In this document: positions 52,351 to 61,383 of the stretch, one piece after another
How positions within the stretch are numbered: position 1 is the first letter of the stretch
How the letters are laid out: each line of letters begins with the position of its first letter
Assembly (NCBI RefSeq): GCF_031846505.1
Contig: NZ_JAVRHP010000004.1
Span: 1-64,000, forward strand
Direction of reading: 5' to 3'
DNA length: 64,000 nucleotides
Source: Autumnicola edwardsiae
GTDB taxonomy: Bacteria > Bacteroidota > Bacteroidia > Flavobacteriales > Flavobacteriaceae
Translations under genes and position numbers: made by a program
The notes under the pieces: generated by a model
What the model was told of the DNA's origin: nothing
Seen by the model: the letters and a program-made list of their open reading frames with translations, nothing else
Databases searched by the model: none

Positions 52351-55335
52351 TTATACTGCCTTAAATTTACGGGAATCAACCAGGCGCGGATCTCCCATAG
52401 TTTCCTGCCGCGAAATCCATTTAAGGTTTAGGGATAGGTAGCCTAATTCCTCTACTACTCGTCCATAACATAAGAAAATTCCTTTGGTGCGTATTGGATA
52501 TTTTTCAGCTATTGCAGGAAACTGCACAATATCAAAAATATCGCTGTCCATATCATAAAAGGTGCTAAAGCACATAAATTTACCATTTACAGTAGGAGTC
52601 CGTTTTGCGGTGATAAGGTTCCCATAAATTTGTATATCTCTGCCAATAAAATTCTTCAATTCTTTTGCTTTTATGGAAGCTTGTATGGGATTTCTCAGCA
52701 ATTTAAAGTGGCTGCAGAGTGGGAATCCCAGGAGTGCCATTTGGTCGTAAGCTTCCACAATTTCAGAAAAAGTGAATTGGGGCAACTCAAAATCTCTTTG
52801 CTTTGGCTTGAATAATACTGCCTGATTGGTTTTAGGTTTACTCTTATTTAGTTTAAAATGCGCTTTCCAAAGCAAATGATGTTTATCCAGTTGAGTAAAT
52901 CTAAATGCGCCAATTTTTAATAAAATGCTTAATTGGTCAATAGAAATAGCTACGCGATCTATAAAATTATCCAGCGATTTGAAGGGTCCAAAAAATTGCC
53001 GGTTTTCAAGAATACGCTGTATTACTTTCATCTCCAGTTCTTTTATATTTCCTAAGCCTAAATAAATATTTTTTCCGAAAATAACATTTGGATGGTCACT
53101 CTTATTAATGCAAGGCGCATGAACAATTCCGCCGCATTTTCGTATTTCCTGAATATAAGTTTCTACGTCATAAAAACCCCCTCCGTTATTGAGTGCTGCC
53201 ACCATAAATTCCAACGGAAAATATTTTTTTAAGTAGAGGCTTTGGTAACTTTCTACTGCGTAAGAGGCCGAATGTCCCTTAGGGAAAGCATATCCTGCGA
53301 ATGAGGAAATTTGCTCCCATACTTCCTTAATTAATTGTTCAGGATATGCTTTTTTTCTGCAATTACTCCTGAATTTGGCTTCGATTTTCTCTATTTGTCC
53401 TTTGGAAGTTTTCTTACCGCTCATTCCCCGCCTTAAGATATCGGCTTCGTCATAAGACAGCCCTGCAAAATGATGAGCTACTTTAAGAACATCTTCCTGG
53501 TAGACCATAACTCCATAAGTTTCGGCTAGAATTTCAAAGAGAACAGGATGTGCTACTTTTCGTTGTTCCGGGTTCCGGTGACGCTGGATGTACTCTTCCT
53601 TCATCCCGCCGTTGGAAATTCCGGGCCTGATGATAGAACTCGCCGCAACAAGCTCAAGATAGCTGTTGGTTTGTAATTTGATCATCAATCCGCGCATAGC
53701 GGGAGATTCGACATAGAAAACACCCATACAATCTCCCGTTTTAAGCAAGTGATTAATTTCAGGATCTTCTTTAAAAACTTTAGTATTTTCTATATCTTCT
53801 ACTATCGCACCTGGTTGATTTTGCCTGATTATCTCAATGGCATCTGTTATTTTTGAAAGTCCTCTTTGAGCCAGAATATCAAATTTGTGGATCCCGACTT
53901 CTTCACTAATGTTCATATCTATCTGGACCGTGCGGAAACCTTTGGGCGGCATAAAAGTACCTGCATAGTTATATACGGAATCGTTTAAAATCAATATCCC
54001 TCCTGAATGTACACTTATATAATTTGGAAAACCTGCTATTAATTTACTGTACCTAAGCACCAGTTTTTCCAGGTGGTCCAGCTGATGGTAATCGAAATAT
54101 CCGGCAGAGAGCTTGTCGAGGTTTTCTTTTGGCAGCCCCAACACTTTCCCAAGTTCTCTCACAACCGCGCGCCGCTTAAAAGTAACATAGGTTCCCATAA
54201 GAGCGGTGTTTTTATAACGATCAAAGATGTAGGCCGTCACGTCCTGCCGGTGTTTCCAGGAAAAATCTATATCAAAATCTGGTGGGGAGTTGCGATGCGC
54301 ATTGATAAAACGTTCAAAATAAAGATCCAGCTCAATAGGATCTACATTAGTGATCCCAAGAATGTAAGCCACGATGGAATTGGCACCGCTGCCCCTGCCT
54401 ATGTACGGATAAGCTTTTTCTTTTGCATATTGAATAATATCATAATTGATTAGGAAAAAAGCAACGTAGCCAAGGCTAATTACGGCTTTCAATTCTTTAT
54501 TTACCCGCTCGTAAACTTCTTCTGAAGCCTGCGGATAACGCTTCGGCAGATTTTTGTAACAAAGTTTTTTTAATTCTTCTTCATCTGCTTTTTTACTCTT
54601 GCCGAAAACCTTCAGATTTTGATTCTCCCGCGCTTCCCCAAAATTGAATTTCACTTCACAGGTTTTTGTAAGCTTTTCTGTATTCTGTAGGATGTGTGGA
54701 TAATCTTGAAATTCAGTTTTAATAATTTCAGGAGAAAGCATTTGCTGGGAAAAATTTCCTTCCTCACTTTTCGGCAATTTGCTTAGCAGTGTATTGTTGT
54801 CTATTGCCCGTAGCAATCGGTGGGCATTGTGATCTCTTTTGCTTCGGAAGGTGACCGTCTGCAATAGTACCAGTTTTTCTTTGTAGTGGAGGTACTTCGA
54901 AAATTTAAGTTTTCGCAGATTTTCTACTGAAACTCCTATAAATTCATTCGCTCTAAAGTTTAATTTTTTATCTGAAGCCACCTTTTCAAAAGGATAAATA
55001 ATGTAACAATCGGGGAGAAGAGGGGCATTATTCGCAAAATCACTTCCGTTGTGCAGATGACTGGATAAATGCTGGTTTAATTGTTTAAAACCTTCATTAT
55101 TCCTGGCTATCCCAACATACTGCTGTTGCACACCATTCCTGAAATCGATTCCTGTCAATGGTTTAATGCCATATTCCGAAGCAATTTTGATGAATTTTAA
55201 ACATGCAGAAGTATTATTAATATCAGTAACTGCCAGAATTTGTACATGCTGATTTTTGGCGAGTTCGCACAACTCTTCCACTGAAAAAGTACCGTAACGA
55301 AGAGAATAATAGGTGTGGCAGTTTAAGAACATCAT
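52351..55335 (-). CDS. DNA polymerase III alpha subunit, short DnaE, partner of DinB
   Basis: 994 residues, shorter than the ~1150-1500 of replicative DnaE. An N-terminal PHP domain (about 1-200) begins LNCHTYYSLRYG, where the usual HxH metal pair is degenerate. The polymerase core has GRGSGANS (313-320) and the catalytic acidic motif PPDFDIDF (351-358), with the third acidic region near FDILAQRGLSKITD. A helix-hairpin-helix and OB-like region follows; there is no obvious epsilon-binding tail. It sits 11 bases behind dinB, as in damage-tolerance cassettes, so an error-prone role is inferred. Confidence 0.9.
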   Translation of the reverse strand: MMFLNCHTYYSLRYGTFSVEELCELAKNQHVQILAVTDINNTSACLKFIKIASEYGIKPLTGIDFRNGVQQQYVGIARNNEGFKQLNQHLSSHLHNGSDFANNAPLLPDCYIIYPFEKVASDKKLNFRANEFIGVSVENLRKLKFSKYLHYKEKLVLLQTVTFRSKRDHNAHRLLRAIDNNTLLSKLPKSEEGNFSQQMLSPEIIKTEFQDYPHILQNTEKLTKTCEVKFNFGEARENQNLKVFGKSKKADEEELKKLCYKNLPKRYPQASEEVYERVNKELKAVISLGYVAFFLINYDIIQYAKEKAYPYIGRGSGANSIVAYILGITNVDPIELDLYFERFINAHRNSPPDFDIDFSWKHRQDVTAYIFDRYKNTALMGTYVTFKRRAVVRELGKVLGLPKENLDKLSAGYFDYHQLDHLEKLVLRYSKLIAGFPNYISVHSGGILILNDSVYNYAGTFMPPKGFRTVQIDMNISEEVGIHKFDILAQRGLSKITDAIEIIRQNQPGAIVEDIENTKVFKEDPEINHLLKTGDCMGVFYVESPAMRGLMIKLQTNSYLELVAASSIIRPGISNGGMKEEYIQRHRNPEQRKVAHPVLFEILAETYGVMVYQEDVLKVAHHFAGLSYDEADILRRGMSGKKTSKGQIEKIEAKFRSNCRKKAYPEQLIKEVWEQISSFAGYAFPKGHSASYAVESYQSLYLKKYFPLEFMVAALNNGGGFYDVETYIQEIRKCGGIVHAPCINKSDHPNVIFGKNIYLGLGNIKELEMKVIQRILENRQFFGPFKSLDNFIDRVAISIDQLSILLKIGAFRFTQLDKHHLLWKAHFKLNKSKPKTNQAVLFKPKQRDFELPQFTFSEIVEAYDQMALLGFPLCSHFKLLRNPIQASIKAKELKNFIGRDIQIYGNLITAKRTPTVNGKFMCFSTFYDMDSDIFDIVQFPAIAEKYPIRTKGIFLCYGRVVEELGYLSLNLKWISRQETMGDPRLVDSRKFKAV

Positions 55336-55346
55336 CTAATCAATTA

Positions 55347-56564
55347 TTATTGCTGTCTATGGGCGTGAAGTATTGGTGGTTCTCCATTAAACGGGTTTTC
55401 TATTCGGCCAACCCCATTTCCGCCTATCGTAGAAACCCGTACTACCGCATGATCGCCATACCTGTTGCGAATTTTATCCATAGCATTGTACAGGTTCAGC
55501 ATTTTTTCAGAATCATCAAAAAGATTGATTTGATAGTTTCCTCCCGTCAAATGAGTGTATTTAACACCAATCAGCCTTATCAGTAACCTGCGATTGTACA
55601 GTTGTTTAAATAACTCCTCTATTTTCGGAATCAGGATATGATCGGCACTGGTATAGGGGATTTTGGCCTGTTTTGTATAAGTCTGAAAATCGGAATAACG
55701 GATTTTTACGCTAACGCAGGAAGTCAGTTTATTTCCCCGCCTTAGCTGGTAGGCTAGGTTCTCTGCCATTCCGGCCAGCGTTGCTTCCAGCTTTAGCATA
55801 TCTGTTGTGTCTTTATTGAAAGTTCGTTCGGCAGAAATAGATTTTCGTTCATGAAAAGGAACAATAGGAGAATCATCTATACCCTGAGCTCTTTTCCAGA
55901 TGATTCTTCCGTTTTTTCCGAGCACACTTTCCAGCATTTCTACCGGCATGTCCTGGATGGTCCTAATGTCTCTAATTCCAAGATTGAGCAGCTTCTGAAA
56001 GGTTTTACTTCCTATCATGGGGATTCTTCGCACCGAAAGGGGAGCCAGAAAAGATCTTTCTTCTCCGTTATTTATGCATAGCTCATCGTTTGGTTTTGCT
56101 TCGCCGGTAGCAATTTTAGAGACAACTTTATTTTGGGATAAGCCGAAGGAAATGGGAAGTCCGCTTTCTTTAATGATTGTCTGTCGCAATTCATGAGCAA
56201 ATTTCCTGATCCCGAAGAATTTATCCATTCCGGAAAGATCGGCATAGAATTCATCGATACTCGCTTTTTCAAAGGAAGGAACGCTGCTTTTGATAATATC
56301 GGTAACTTCATGGGAGTGTTTGGTATAAAGACCGGAATCTCCTTTTATTACGGTAGCGTGAGGGCAGAGCTGCCGGGCTACTTTCATTGCCATTCCCGAA
56401 TGTACACCAAATTTCCTGGTCTCATAACTGGCAGCAGCCACCACTCCGCGATCTCCCATTCCGCCCACGATTAACGGCTTATTTTCCAATTCTGAATTAA
56501 GCCGCCGCTCTACAGAAACAAAAAAAGTATCAAGGTCCAGGTGTATTATTGATCTGTTCTTCAT
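55347..56564 (-). CDS. dinB: DNA polymerase IV (Y-family)
   Basis: 405 residues. Catalytic acids are in place: IIHLDLDTFFVSVERR (D10) and ASIDEFYADLSGMD (D104, E105). The palm, fingers and thumb with GLSQNKVVSKIATGEAKP are followed by the HhH motif IGSKTFQKLLNLGIRDIRTIQ and a little-finger domain; QINLFDD is a likely beta-clamp binding motif. It extends primers across lesions. A strong dyad lies 3 bases upstream of its start, and the short DnaE follows in the same unit. Confidence 0.96.
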   Translation of the reverse strand: MKNRSIIHLDLDTFFVSVERRLNSELENKPLIVGGMGDRGVVAAASYETRKFGVHSGMAMKVARQLCPHATVIKGDSGLYTKHSHEVTDIIKSSVPSFEKASIDEFYADLSGMDKFFGIRKFAHELRQTIIKESGLPISFGLSQNKVVSKIATGEAKPNDELCINNGEERSFLAPLSVRRIPMIGSKTFQKLLNLGIRDIRTIQDMPVEMLESVLGKNGRIIWKRAQGIDDSPIVPFHERKSISAERTFNKDTTDMLKLEATLAGMAENLAYQLRRGNKLTSCVSVKIRYSDFQTYTKQAKIPYTSADHILIPKIEELFKQLYNRRLLIRLIGVKYTHLTGGNYQINLFDDSEKMLNLYNAMDKIRNRYGDHAVVRVSTIGGNGVGRIENPFNGEPPILHAHRQQ

Positions 56565-56566
56565 AA

Positions 56567-56602
56567 TTTGGAATAAATCCTTTGTTTAGGATTATTTCCA
56601 AA
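56567..56602. promoter_or_regulatory. Operator-like dyad overlapping the dinB -7 box
   Basis: Arms TTTGGAATAAATCCT (56567-56581) and AGGATTATTTCCAAA (56588-56602) pair at 13 of 15 positions around a 6-base spacer. The minus-strand -7 box TAATTTTG (56606-56599) lies over the outer end of one arm, so a bound dimer would cover the promoter and the dinB start region. It looks like a repressor site, perhaps for a LexA-like or HTH-S24 regulator; the protein is unknown. Confidence 0.6.
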
Positions 56603-56746
56603 ATTATAAAATATATTGAAAGAAGGCTAAGCAGAAATAGTTAAACTTATAATAGACGAGTCCTAAAGGCTGTAAGGGCTTTAAAATTGCCATTTTCTTT
56701 ATTTAACAAAAGCTTAACTGGAAATGAAAAACCGGGGGTGGCTCTG

Positions 56747-56756
56747 CTTACGTAAG
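56747..56756. promoter_or_regulatory. Palindrome CTTACGTAAG before ferritin-like genes
   Basis: A perfect 10-base palindrome in the 220-base gap between dinB and the first ferritin-like gene, 28 bases before its ATG. The CGTAAG part resembles ECF -10 elements, but no -35 can be assigned confidently. Confidence 0.3.
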
Positions 56757-56784
56757 TATCTATGTAATCAACAAAAATGTAATT

Positions 56785-57528
56785 ATGAAAAAACCTATGA
56801 TTAAAGTGCAGCAAGAATATTCTGCATCAAATGGAAACAACTCTTCCCGAAGAAAATTTTTAAAGATGGGAAGTTTAGCCGTAGTAGGATCAGGATTTTT
56901 GCTTTCCTGTAGTGATGACGATGATCTCATGGATCCTATAGATCGTGGAGATATCTTTGATTTGGGAAGCGGAGATGTGGGAATCCTTAATTATGCCTAT
57001 GCTCTGGAGCAATTGGAAGCTGCGTTTTATACAAATGTATTAGACGGATCTTACTGGATGAATGCCAGTGCCGAGGAAAGATTAATCCTGGAAGACCTTT
57101 ATAAACATGAGGTGATACACTGCGATTTTTTTAATGCGGCAATCAGTGGAGCTGTTGGTGGGGATACCAGTAAGGTCTTACCTGAACTGGAATTTGATTT
57201 TGCCTCAGTAGACTTTTCAGACAGGAGTTCAGTCCTTGGTACTGCAAGGGTGTTGGAGGATACTGGAGTAGCTGCTTACAACGGAGCCGGAAGTTTACTG
57301 ACCACACCTGATTATCTGGTAATTGCCGGAAAAATAGTATCTGTGGAGGCTAGGCATGCTGCTGCCATCAGATCCATCTTTATGGACGATCCAAAGGCTT
57401 TTGCCGGGGACGATGTAGTAGACGAAAATGGTCTGGATCTGGCCAGATCTCCTTCTCAAATCTTAACAGCAGTGGGAGATACCGGATTTGTTAAAACACA
57501 ATTTACCGCAAATCAATTGCCAGGATAA
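56785..57528 (+). CDS. Ferritin-like protein 1, Tat-type lipoprotein
   Basis: 247 residues. N-terminus has a twin-arginine motif SRRKFLKMGS (R22-R23), hydrophobic stretch and lipobox ending at Cys42 (FLLSC), followed by a DDDDLMD acidic linker. The body is a ferritin-like four-helix bundle with putative di-metal ligands: YALEQLEAAFYTNV, DLYKHEVIHCDFF, LEDTGVAAYN and SVEARHAAAIRS. It is a close relative of the protein encoded 33 bases downstream. Likely in the periplasm or on a membrane surface; role in metal handling or oxidative stress is inferred. Confidence 0.85.
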   Translation: MKKPMIKVQQEYSASNGNNSSRRKFLKMGSLAVVGSGFLLSCSDDDDLMDPIDRGDIFDLGSGDVGILNYAYALEQLEAAFYTNVLDGSYWMNASAEERLILEDLYKHEVIHCDFFNAAISGAVGGDTSKVLPELEFDFASVDFSDRSSVLGTARVLEDTGVAAYNGAGSLLTTPDYLVIAGKIVSVEARHAAAIRSIFMDDPKAFAGDDVVDENGLDLARSPSQILTAVGDTGFVKTQFTANQLPG

Positions 57529-57560
57529 ACCAATTTCAAAAACTTTAAAACAAAATTATT

Positions 57561-58403
57561 ATGGATATTATAAAATTCTTAGACGAATTCACGTCAGAAA
57601 ACCTTTCAGCTAAGACTTCCTCAAGAAGAGAAGCTTTTAGTACCCTTGGTTCTTTGGGAAAGAAAGCAGCTTTAACCGCAATCCCTTTTGGATTGGTCAC
57701 TTCTTCTGGAAAGGCTTTTGCTGCCCAGGATCAAAATGCAGCTATTGGTGCTTTACAACTAGCTTTAACATTGGAATACCTGGAAGCAGAATTCTATTTA
57801 AAAGCATTAAACTCGGGAGTGCTGCCGGGAGGAAGTAAAGCAGAAGCTATTTATGAACAGATCTCCAAACATGAATCTGCACATGTTGAATTCCTGAAAT
57901 CTGGATTGGGTGAAAACTCTATAGAATCTCCGGAATTTGATTTTACGGCAGGAGGAGCATTTGATCCTTTTAATAATAATGGAACCGGACAGGAAGTGGC
58001 TTATGCCCAACTCCTGGCTCTCGCCCAGGCTTTTGAAGATACGGGCGTGAGAGCATATAAAGGACAGGCAGGTAACCTTATGGGAACTCAATTCCTTACT
58101 CCCGCGTTGCAAATACATTCTGTAGAAGCCCGCCATGCTTCAGAAATAAGAAGACTTAGAGCAGATGTAATGGGAGAAAACCTGGATCAAAACGCTTTGG
58201 GATGGATAACCCTGGATAACAGAGGACCTGGTATGCCAGAAGCCACTCAGGCTGTGTATGACGGGGAAGAGAATGTAGTGCAGGGCGGAGTAAACCTTGT
58301 TGATGCCACAGCTTTTGGTGATGTTGCGGTATCGCAGGCCTATGATGAGCCCATGGATGGTCAAACCGCTTCTAATATTGCAGGGCTTTTTATTGTTTCA
58401 TAA
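57561..58403 (+). CDS. Ferritin-like protein 2, probable Tat substrate
   Basis: 280 residues. N-terminus has SSRREAFSTLGSLG (R22-R23) followed by a hydrophobic region and AFAA (about 52-55), giving a Tat-type signal peptide without lipobox. The ferritin-like body keeps the metal-ligand pattern: LTLEYLEAEFYLKAL, ISKHESAHVEFL, QAFEDTGVRAYKG, HSVEARHASEIRRLRAD. The C-terminal ~90 residues form an extended tail not present in its partner. A terminator follows at 58428. Confidence 0.87.
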   Translation: MDIIKFLDEFTSENLSAKTSSRREAFSTLGSLGKKAALTAIPFGLVTSSGKAFAAQDQNAAIGALQLALTLEYLEAEFYLKALNSGVLPGGSKAEAIYEQISKHESAHVEFLKSGLGENSIESPEFDFTAGGAFDPFNNNGTGQEVAYAQLLALAQAFEDTGVRAYKGQAGNLMGTQFLTPALQIHSVEARHASEIRRLRADVMGENLDQNALGWITLDNRGPGMPEATQAVYDGEENVVQGGVNLVDATAFGDVAVSQAYDEPMDGQTASNIAGLFIVS

Positions 58404-58427
58404 ATCCGCAACATAGTTCAGTGAAGT

Positions 58428-58467
58428 AAAATCGCCTGGGAAAGAAATTTTCAGGCGATTTCTTTTT
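58428..58467 (+). terminator. Terminator after ferritin-like pair
   Basis: Stem AAATCGCCTG / CAGGCGATTT, 10 bp perfect, then a T-rich run. Confidence 0.88.
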
Positions 58468-58604
58468 ATTCAGCATTATATTTATGATCGTTGAATAAAG
58501 CAGGGCAATCCAAAAAAATGAGTAAGTAGGTTCATTATATATCATTTTTAGCATTTGTTCCGGTTTTGCCGATAATTGCCTAAATTGACCCATTATTTAA
58601 ACGA

Positions 58605-59138
58605 ATGCAACAAGATCTATTAATTGCTCAGCTCCAGGAAGGGAATGAGAAGGCTTTTGAACGTATCTATCAGCTATACGCCACAAGTATGTACGGTATC
58701 ATTTTCAGTATTGTTCGGGACGAGAAAATTTCAGAAGAAATTCTTCAGGATGTATTTCTTAAAATATGGGATAACGCTCCATCCTACGATTCAGATCAGG
58801 GCCGGTTCTTTACCTGGATTCTGAATATAGCAAGAAATGCTTCAATCGATAAATTACGATCTAAAGAATTCAAAAATAAAAGGTCAGATCTGAAGGATTA
58901 TGACTTTACGGAAATTCTGGAGACGAGCAGTAATGCTTCCGGAAAAATAGATGCTATTGGATTGCAAAAATATATAGACCTGTTGGGACCTGTCTGTAAA
59001 AAATTAATAGATCTTCTATTTTTCAAGGGTTTTACACAGAAGGAAAGTGCCGAAGAACTTCAAATTCCCTTAGGAACAGTAAAAACTAAAAACAGGGTAT
59101 GTATAGATAAATTAAGAGCTAACATTAGCAAGCGATGA
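58605..59138 (+). CDS. ECF RNA polymerase sigma factor
   Basis: 177 residues with region 2 (QEGNEKAFERIYQLYATSMYGIIFSIVRDEKISEEILQDVFLKIWDNAPSYDSDQGRFFTWILNIARNASID in order) and region 4 (GPVCKKLIDLLFFKGFTQKESAEELQIPLGTVKTKNRVCIDKLR). It directs polymerase to a stress or envelope regulon. The stop overlaps the anti-sigma start (ATGA), a strong sign of a functional pair. The next transcript unit upstream encodes two ferritin-like proteins. Confidence 0.94.
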   Translation: MQQDLLIAQLQEGNEKAFERIYQLYATSMYGIIFSIVRDEKISEEILQDVFLKIWDNAPSYDSDQGRFFTWILNIARNASIDKLRSKEFKNKRSDLKDYDFTEILETSSNASGKIDAIGLQKYIDLLGPVCKKLIDLLFFKGFTQKESAEELQIPLGTVKTKNRVCIDKLRANISKR

Positions 59139-59926
59139 ATGAAAAGGAATACATATCATCAGGGATTTTAGAACTCTATGTATACGGTGCACTCTCTAAG
59201 TCTGAAAGTGCTGAAGTGACCCGTATGCTTAAGAAACATCCTGAAATGAGAGCTGAGGTGGAAGAAATTGAAGAAGCTTTAATGAAGTTGTCCGAAGCTG
59301 CGGCGCCTTCCAATCGGGAATTTTTGTTGGCACCTTTAAAAGAAAAAATTTCGCAAAGAAGCAGAAATATTCCGGTTAGAAATAAGAGGACAAACTGGTC
59401 TGCACTTCTGGGTTGGGCGGCAAGTATTCTTTTGTTGGTAGGTTTGTTCCTTATGTTTAAAAACAATAGTGAACTAAAGGAATCCCTGCAGGCCTTGCAG
59501 GCAGAAAACGCGCAGATAGAATCGGAAATTGCAGAAGCAAGAAACGATGCTGCCAAATCCCGGGAACTTTTAAGTACGCTAAGAGACCGGAATATATTAA
59601 AAGTCCCACTTGAGGGACAGGAGATAGCTCCGGAGGCATACGCAACTGCATATTATGATGATGAGAAAGACCTGACCCTAATCGATGCCCAAAACTTGCC
59701 CGAGCCGCCAAGAGGAATGGTGTATCAGGTCTGGTCACTTAAAATGTCCCCCCTTGTTCCCAGTAGCCTTGGCCTCTTAGATGATTTTGAGGAAGATGAA
59801 GACAAAATCTTTGTACTGGATAACCCGAACATTTCCGAAGGTTTTGGAATTACTTTGGAGCCGGCAGGAGGAAGTGAGACTCCTACCATGGAAATGCTTT
59901 ATTCTTTGGGGACTGTTACTTCTTAA
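59135..59926 (+). CDS. Anti-sigma factor, RskA-like
   Basis: 263 residues. An N-terminal cytoplasmic segment (about 1-85) with LELYVYGALSKSESAEVTRMLKKHPEM, a single transmembrane helix (LLGWAASILLLVGLFLMF, about 91-108), a coiled coil (LKESLQALQAENAQIESEIAEARNDAAKSRELL) and an outer domain with LEGQEIAPEAYATAYYDDEKDLTLIDAQNLPEPPRGMVYQVWSLKMSPLVPSSLGLLDDF, the RskA pattern. No zinc-binding HxxxCxxC is seen. It would hold the sigma encoded upstream at the membrane until a signal releases it. Confidence 0.92.
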   Translation: MNEKEYISSGILELYVYGALSKSESAEVTRMLKKHPEMRAEVEEIEEALMKLSEAAAPSNREFLLAPLKEKISQRSRNIPVRNKRTNWSALLGWAASILLLVGLFLMFKNNSELKESLQALQAENAQIESEIAEARNDAAKSRELLSTLRDRNILKVPLEGQEIAPEAYATAYYDDEKDLTLIDAQNLPEPPRGMVYQVWSLKMSPLVPSSLGLLDDFEEDEDKIFVLDNPNISEGFGITLEPAGGSETPTMEMLYSLGTVTS

Positions 59927-59969
59927 AGTAAAAATCATTTGGTTCTATTAACCGGAATAACACCAAACT

Positions 59970-61013
59970 TTACCTAAGGATTGTTTTTATTATTTCAAGA
60001 AGCTCATTAAGACTGGATTTTTGAACATTAAAGGCAGCACTGCCATTACCATAAGGATAATACCTTTTTTCGTTAGAAATAGAAAACAACCCAATTGTAG
60101 GTGCTTGTGCCGCGCTTGCCAAATGCATAATACCACTGTCGGCACCAATAAAAATCTGCGTATTTTTAATTAAAGATCCTATCTCGCGCAAATTCCTGCT
60201 GTAAAAAGTTGGTGCTTTAAAAGATATTTGGGAAACGTTCTCCATGGGTAAAACTTCCACGATATTATATTCCGGAAATTCCTCCCTCAGCCTTTCATGA
60301 AAATTCAGCCACCATTCTTTGGAAAGGCATTTTTCTCCGGTCGCAAAGGTGAATAAACAGATTGTTTTTTCTTCATTCTGTACAAGATCTTTTAATTTTT
60401 TTCTGCCTTCCAAAATTTCGTCCGGGCTTAATTTAAGGTCAAGCCGGGGGGCAGGTTCATTAGTGGTTTTGGAATTTTGGTAAGTGACAAAACTTCTGAA
60501 ATTAAGAATAGGGGCTTTCGCCATGTGCTGGTTTTTTTCAGAATGTAATTCCAAATCCGGGCTTTCGTCTCCAAAAAGTTTATACCTGGACCTGGCCAGT
60601 TGGACAGATAATCTTCCTGAAGATGATATTTTATCACCGTTTATTACCAAATCGTAAGTCCGGGTTTTTAGTGATAACCATGCCCGTTGATATTGAAATA
60701 ATTGCTTTAGGGGTTTTCTAGGAAGTGCAATGATGTGATTGACCTTTGAATAATTTTTGAATAGCACCGGCCCCAGATTGCCTTTTATAAATAGATCGAT
60801 TTGGCACTGCGGAAAAGTTTCGGTTAATTCCTGGATTAGTGGGGTGATCATTAAAAGGTTCCCCAGCCTGTGATTGGGACGGGAAATTAATATTCTTTTG
60901 ATCGTTACGTTGCTTAAATCAATTTTCTCCTGAAGTTGGGATTTTCCCACGTTTCTCGTTAAGGAACGGGTGATTTTTTTTCGCAGAAAATTTATCTTTT
61001 TGAGGCTACTCAT
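59970..61013 (-). CDS. Glycosyltransferase family 9 protein
   Basis: 347 residues, heptosyltransferase-like. Family features are ILISRPNHRLGNLLMITPLIQELTETFPQCQIDLFIKG at the N-terminal domain and the C-terminal donor motif IFIGADSGIMHLASAAQAPTIGLFSISN. It probably adds a sugar to lipopolysaccharide core or a similar glycan; the donor is not certain because flavobacteria often lack heptose. It ends 43 bases from the convergent anti-sigma gene, and a remnant frame lies upstream on the same strand. Confidence 0.9.
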   Translation of the reverse strand: MSSLKKINFLRKKITRSLTRNVGKSQLQEKIDLSNVTIKRILISRPNHRLGNLLMITPLIQELTETFPQCQIDLFIKGNLGPVLFKNYSKVNHIIALPRKPLKQLFQYQRAWLSLKTRTYDLVINGDKISSSGRLSVQLARSRYKLFGDESPDLELHSEKNQHMAKAPILNFRSFVTYQNSKTTNEPAPRLDLKLSPDEILEGRKKLKDLVQNEEKTICLFTFATGEKCLSKEWWLNFHERLREEFPEYNIVEVLPMENVSQISFKAPTFYSRNLREIGSLIKNTQIFIGADSGIMHLASAAQAPTIGLFSISNEKRYYPYGNGSAAFNVQKSSLNELLEIIKTILR

Positions 61014-61100
61014 ATTTTCAACTCCTCAGGAGCTTATAGTTTATTGGTACATATCTGGCAATACCTTGTAAGACCAAACATAACTAGAAATTTTAAGTTT

Positions 61101-61295
61101 TCAGGATCTTTTAAATATGAATTCCTTTGCCTGCCAACTTTTTACGTCTGGAATTTTCAAAAAGCTGTTGGCAGGATTCTGCAAATCTTTTTTGTAAAAT
61201 AGAGCAGATTGTCCGGTAAAATATTTCGGTGCTAATTTCTGCCACAATTCAATACTAAAATTCTCTGAAATGCTGTGGTTTTCCTCTAATGTTCC
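61101..61295 (-). pseudogene. C-terminal remnant of an unidentified protein gene
   Basis: The minus strand is open for 64 codons between an in-frame TAA (61298-61296) and TGA (61103-61101). The product reads like a real protein tail: SIELWQKLAPKYFTGQS, ALFYKKDLQNPANSF and KIPDVKSWQAKEFIFK, with balanced aromatic, Trp and charged residues. There is no ATG; only a TTG at about residue 17 could start it. I infer a truncated gene decayed at its 5' end; a tiny TTG-started protein is the alternative. Family not recognised. A 9-bp inverted repeat (CCTGCCAAC 61130 / GTTGGCAGG 61167) falls inside it. Confidence 0.5.
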
Positions 61296-61383
61296 TTAAA
61301 TTGAAGCGCTACGAAAAAAAGAAAATTTAAGTCGGAATAAAGCAATTTTTTCGGCAGAAAAAGAAAAAAAGAATTAAGAAAGA
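61296..61383. other. Purine-rich leader before the LLM oxidoreductase
   Basis: The rest of the 370-base gap between the glycosyltransferase and the LLM gene. It is dominated by A-rich tracts and has no gene, promoter match or hairpin I can support; 61014-61100 is likewise featureless. Confidence 0.4.
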
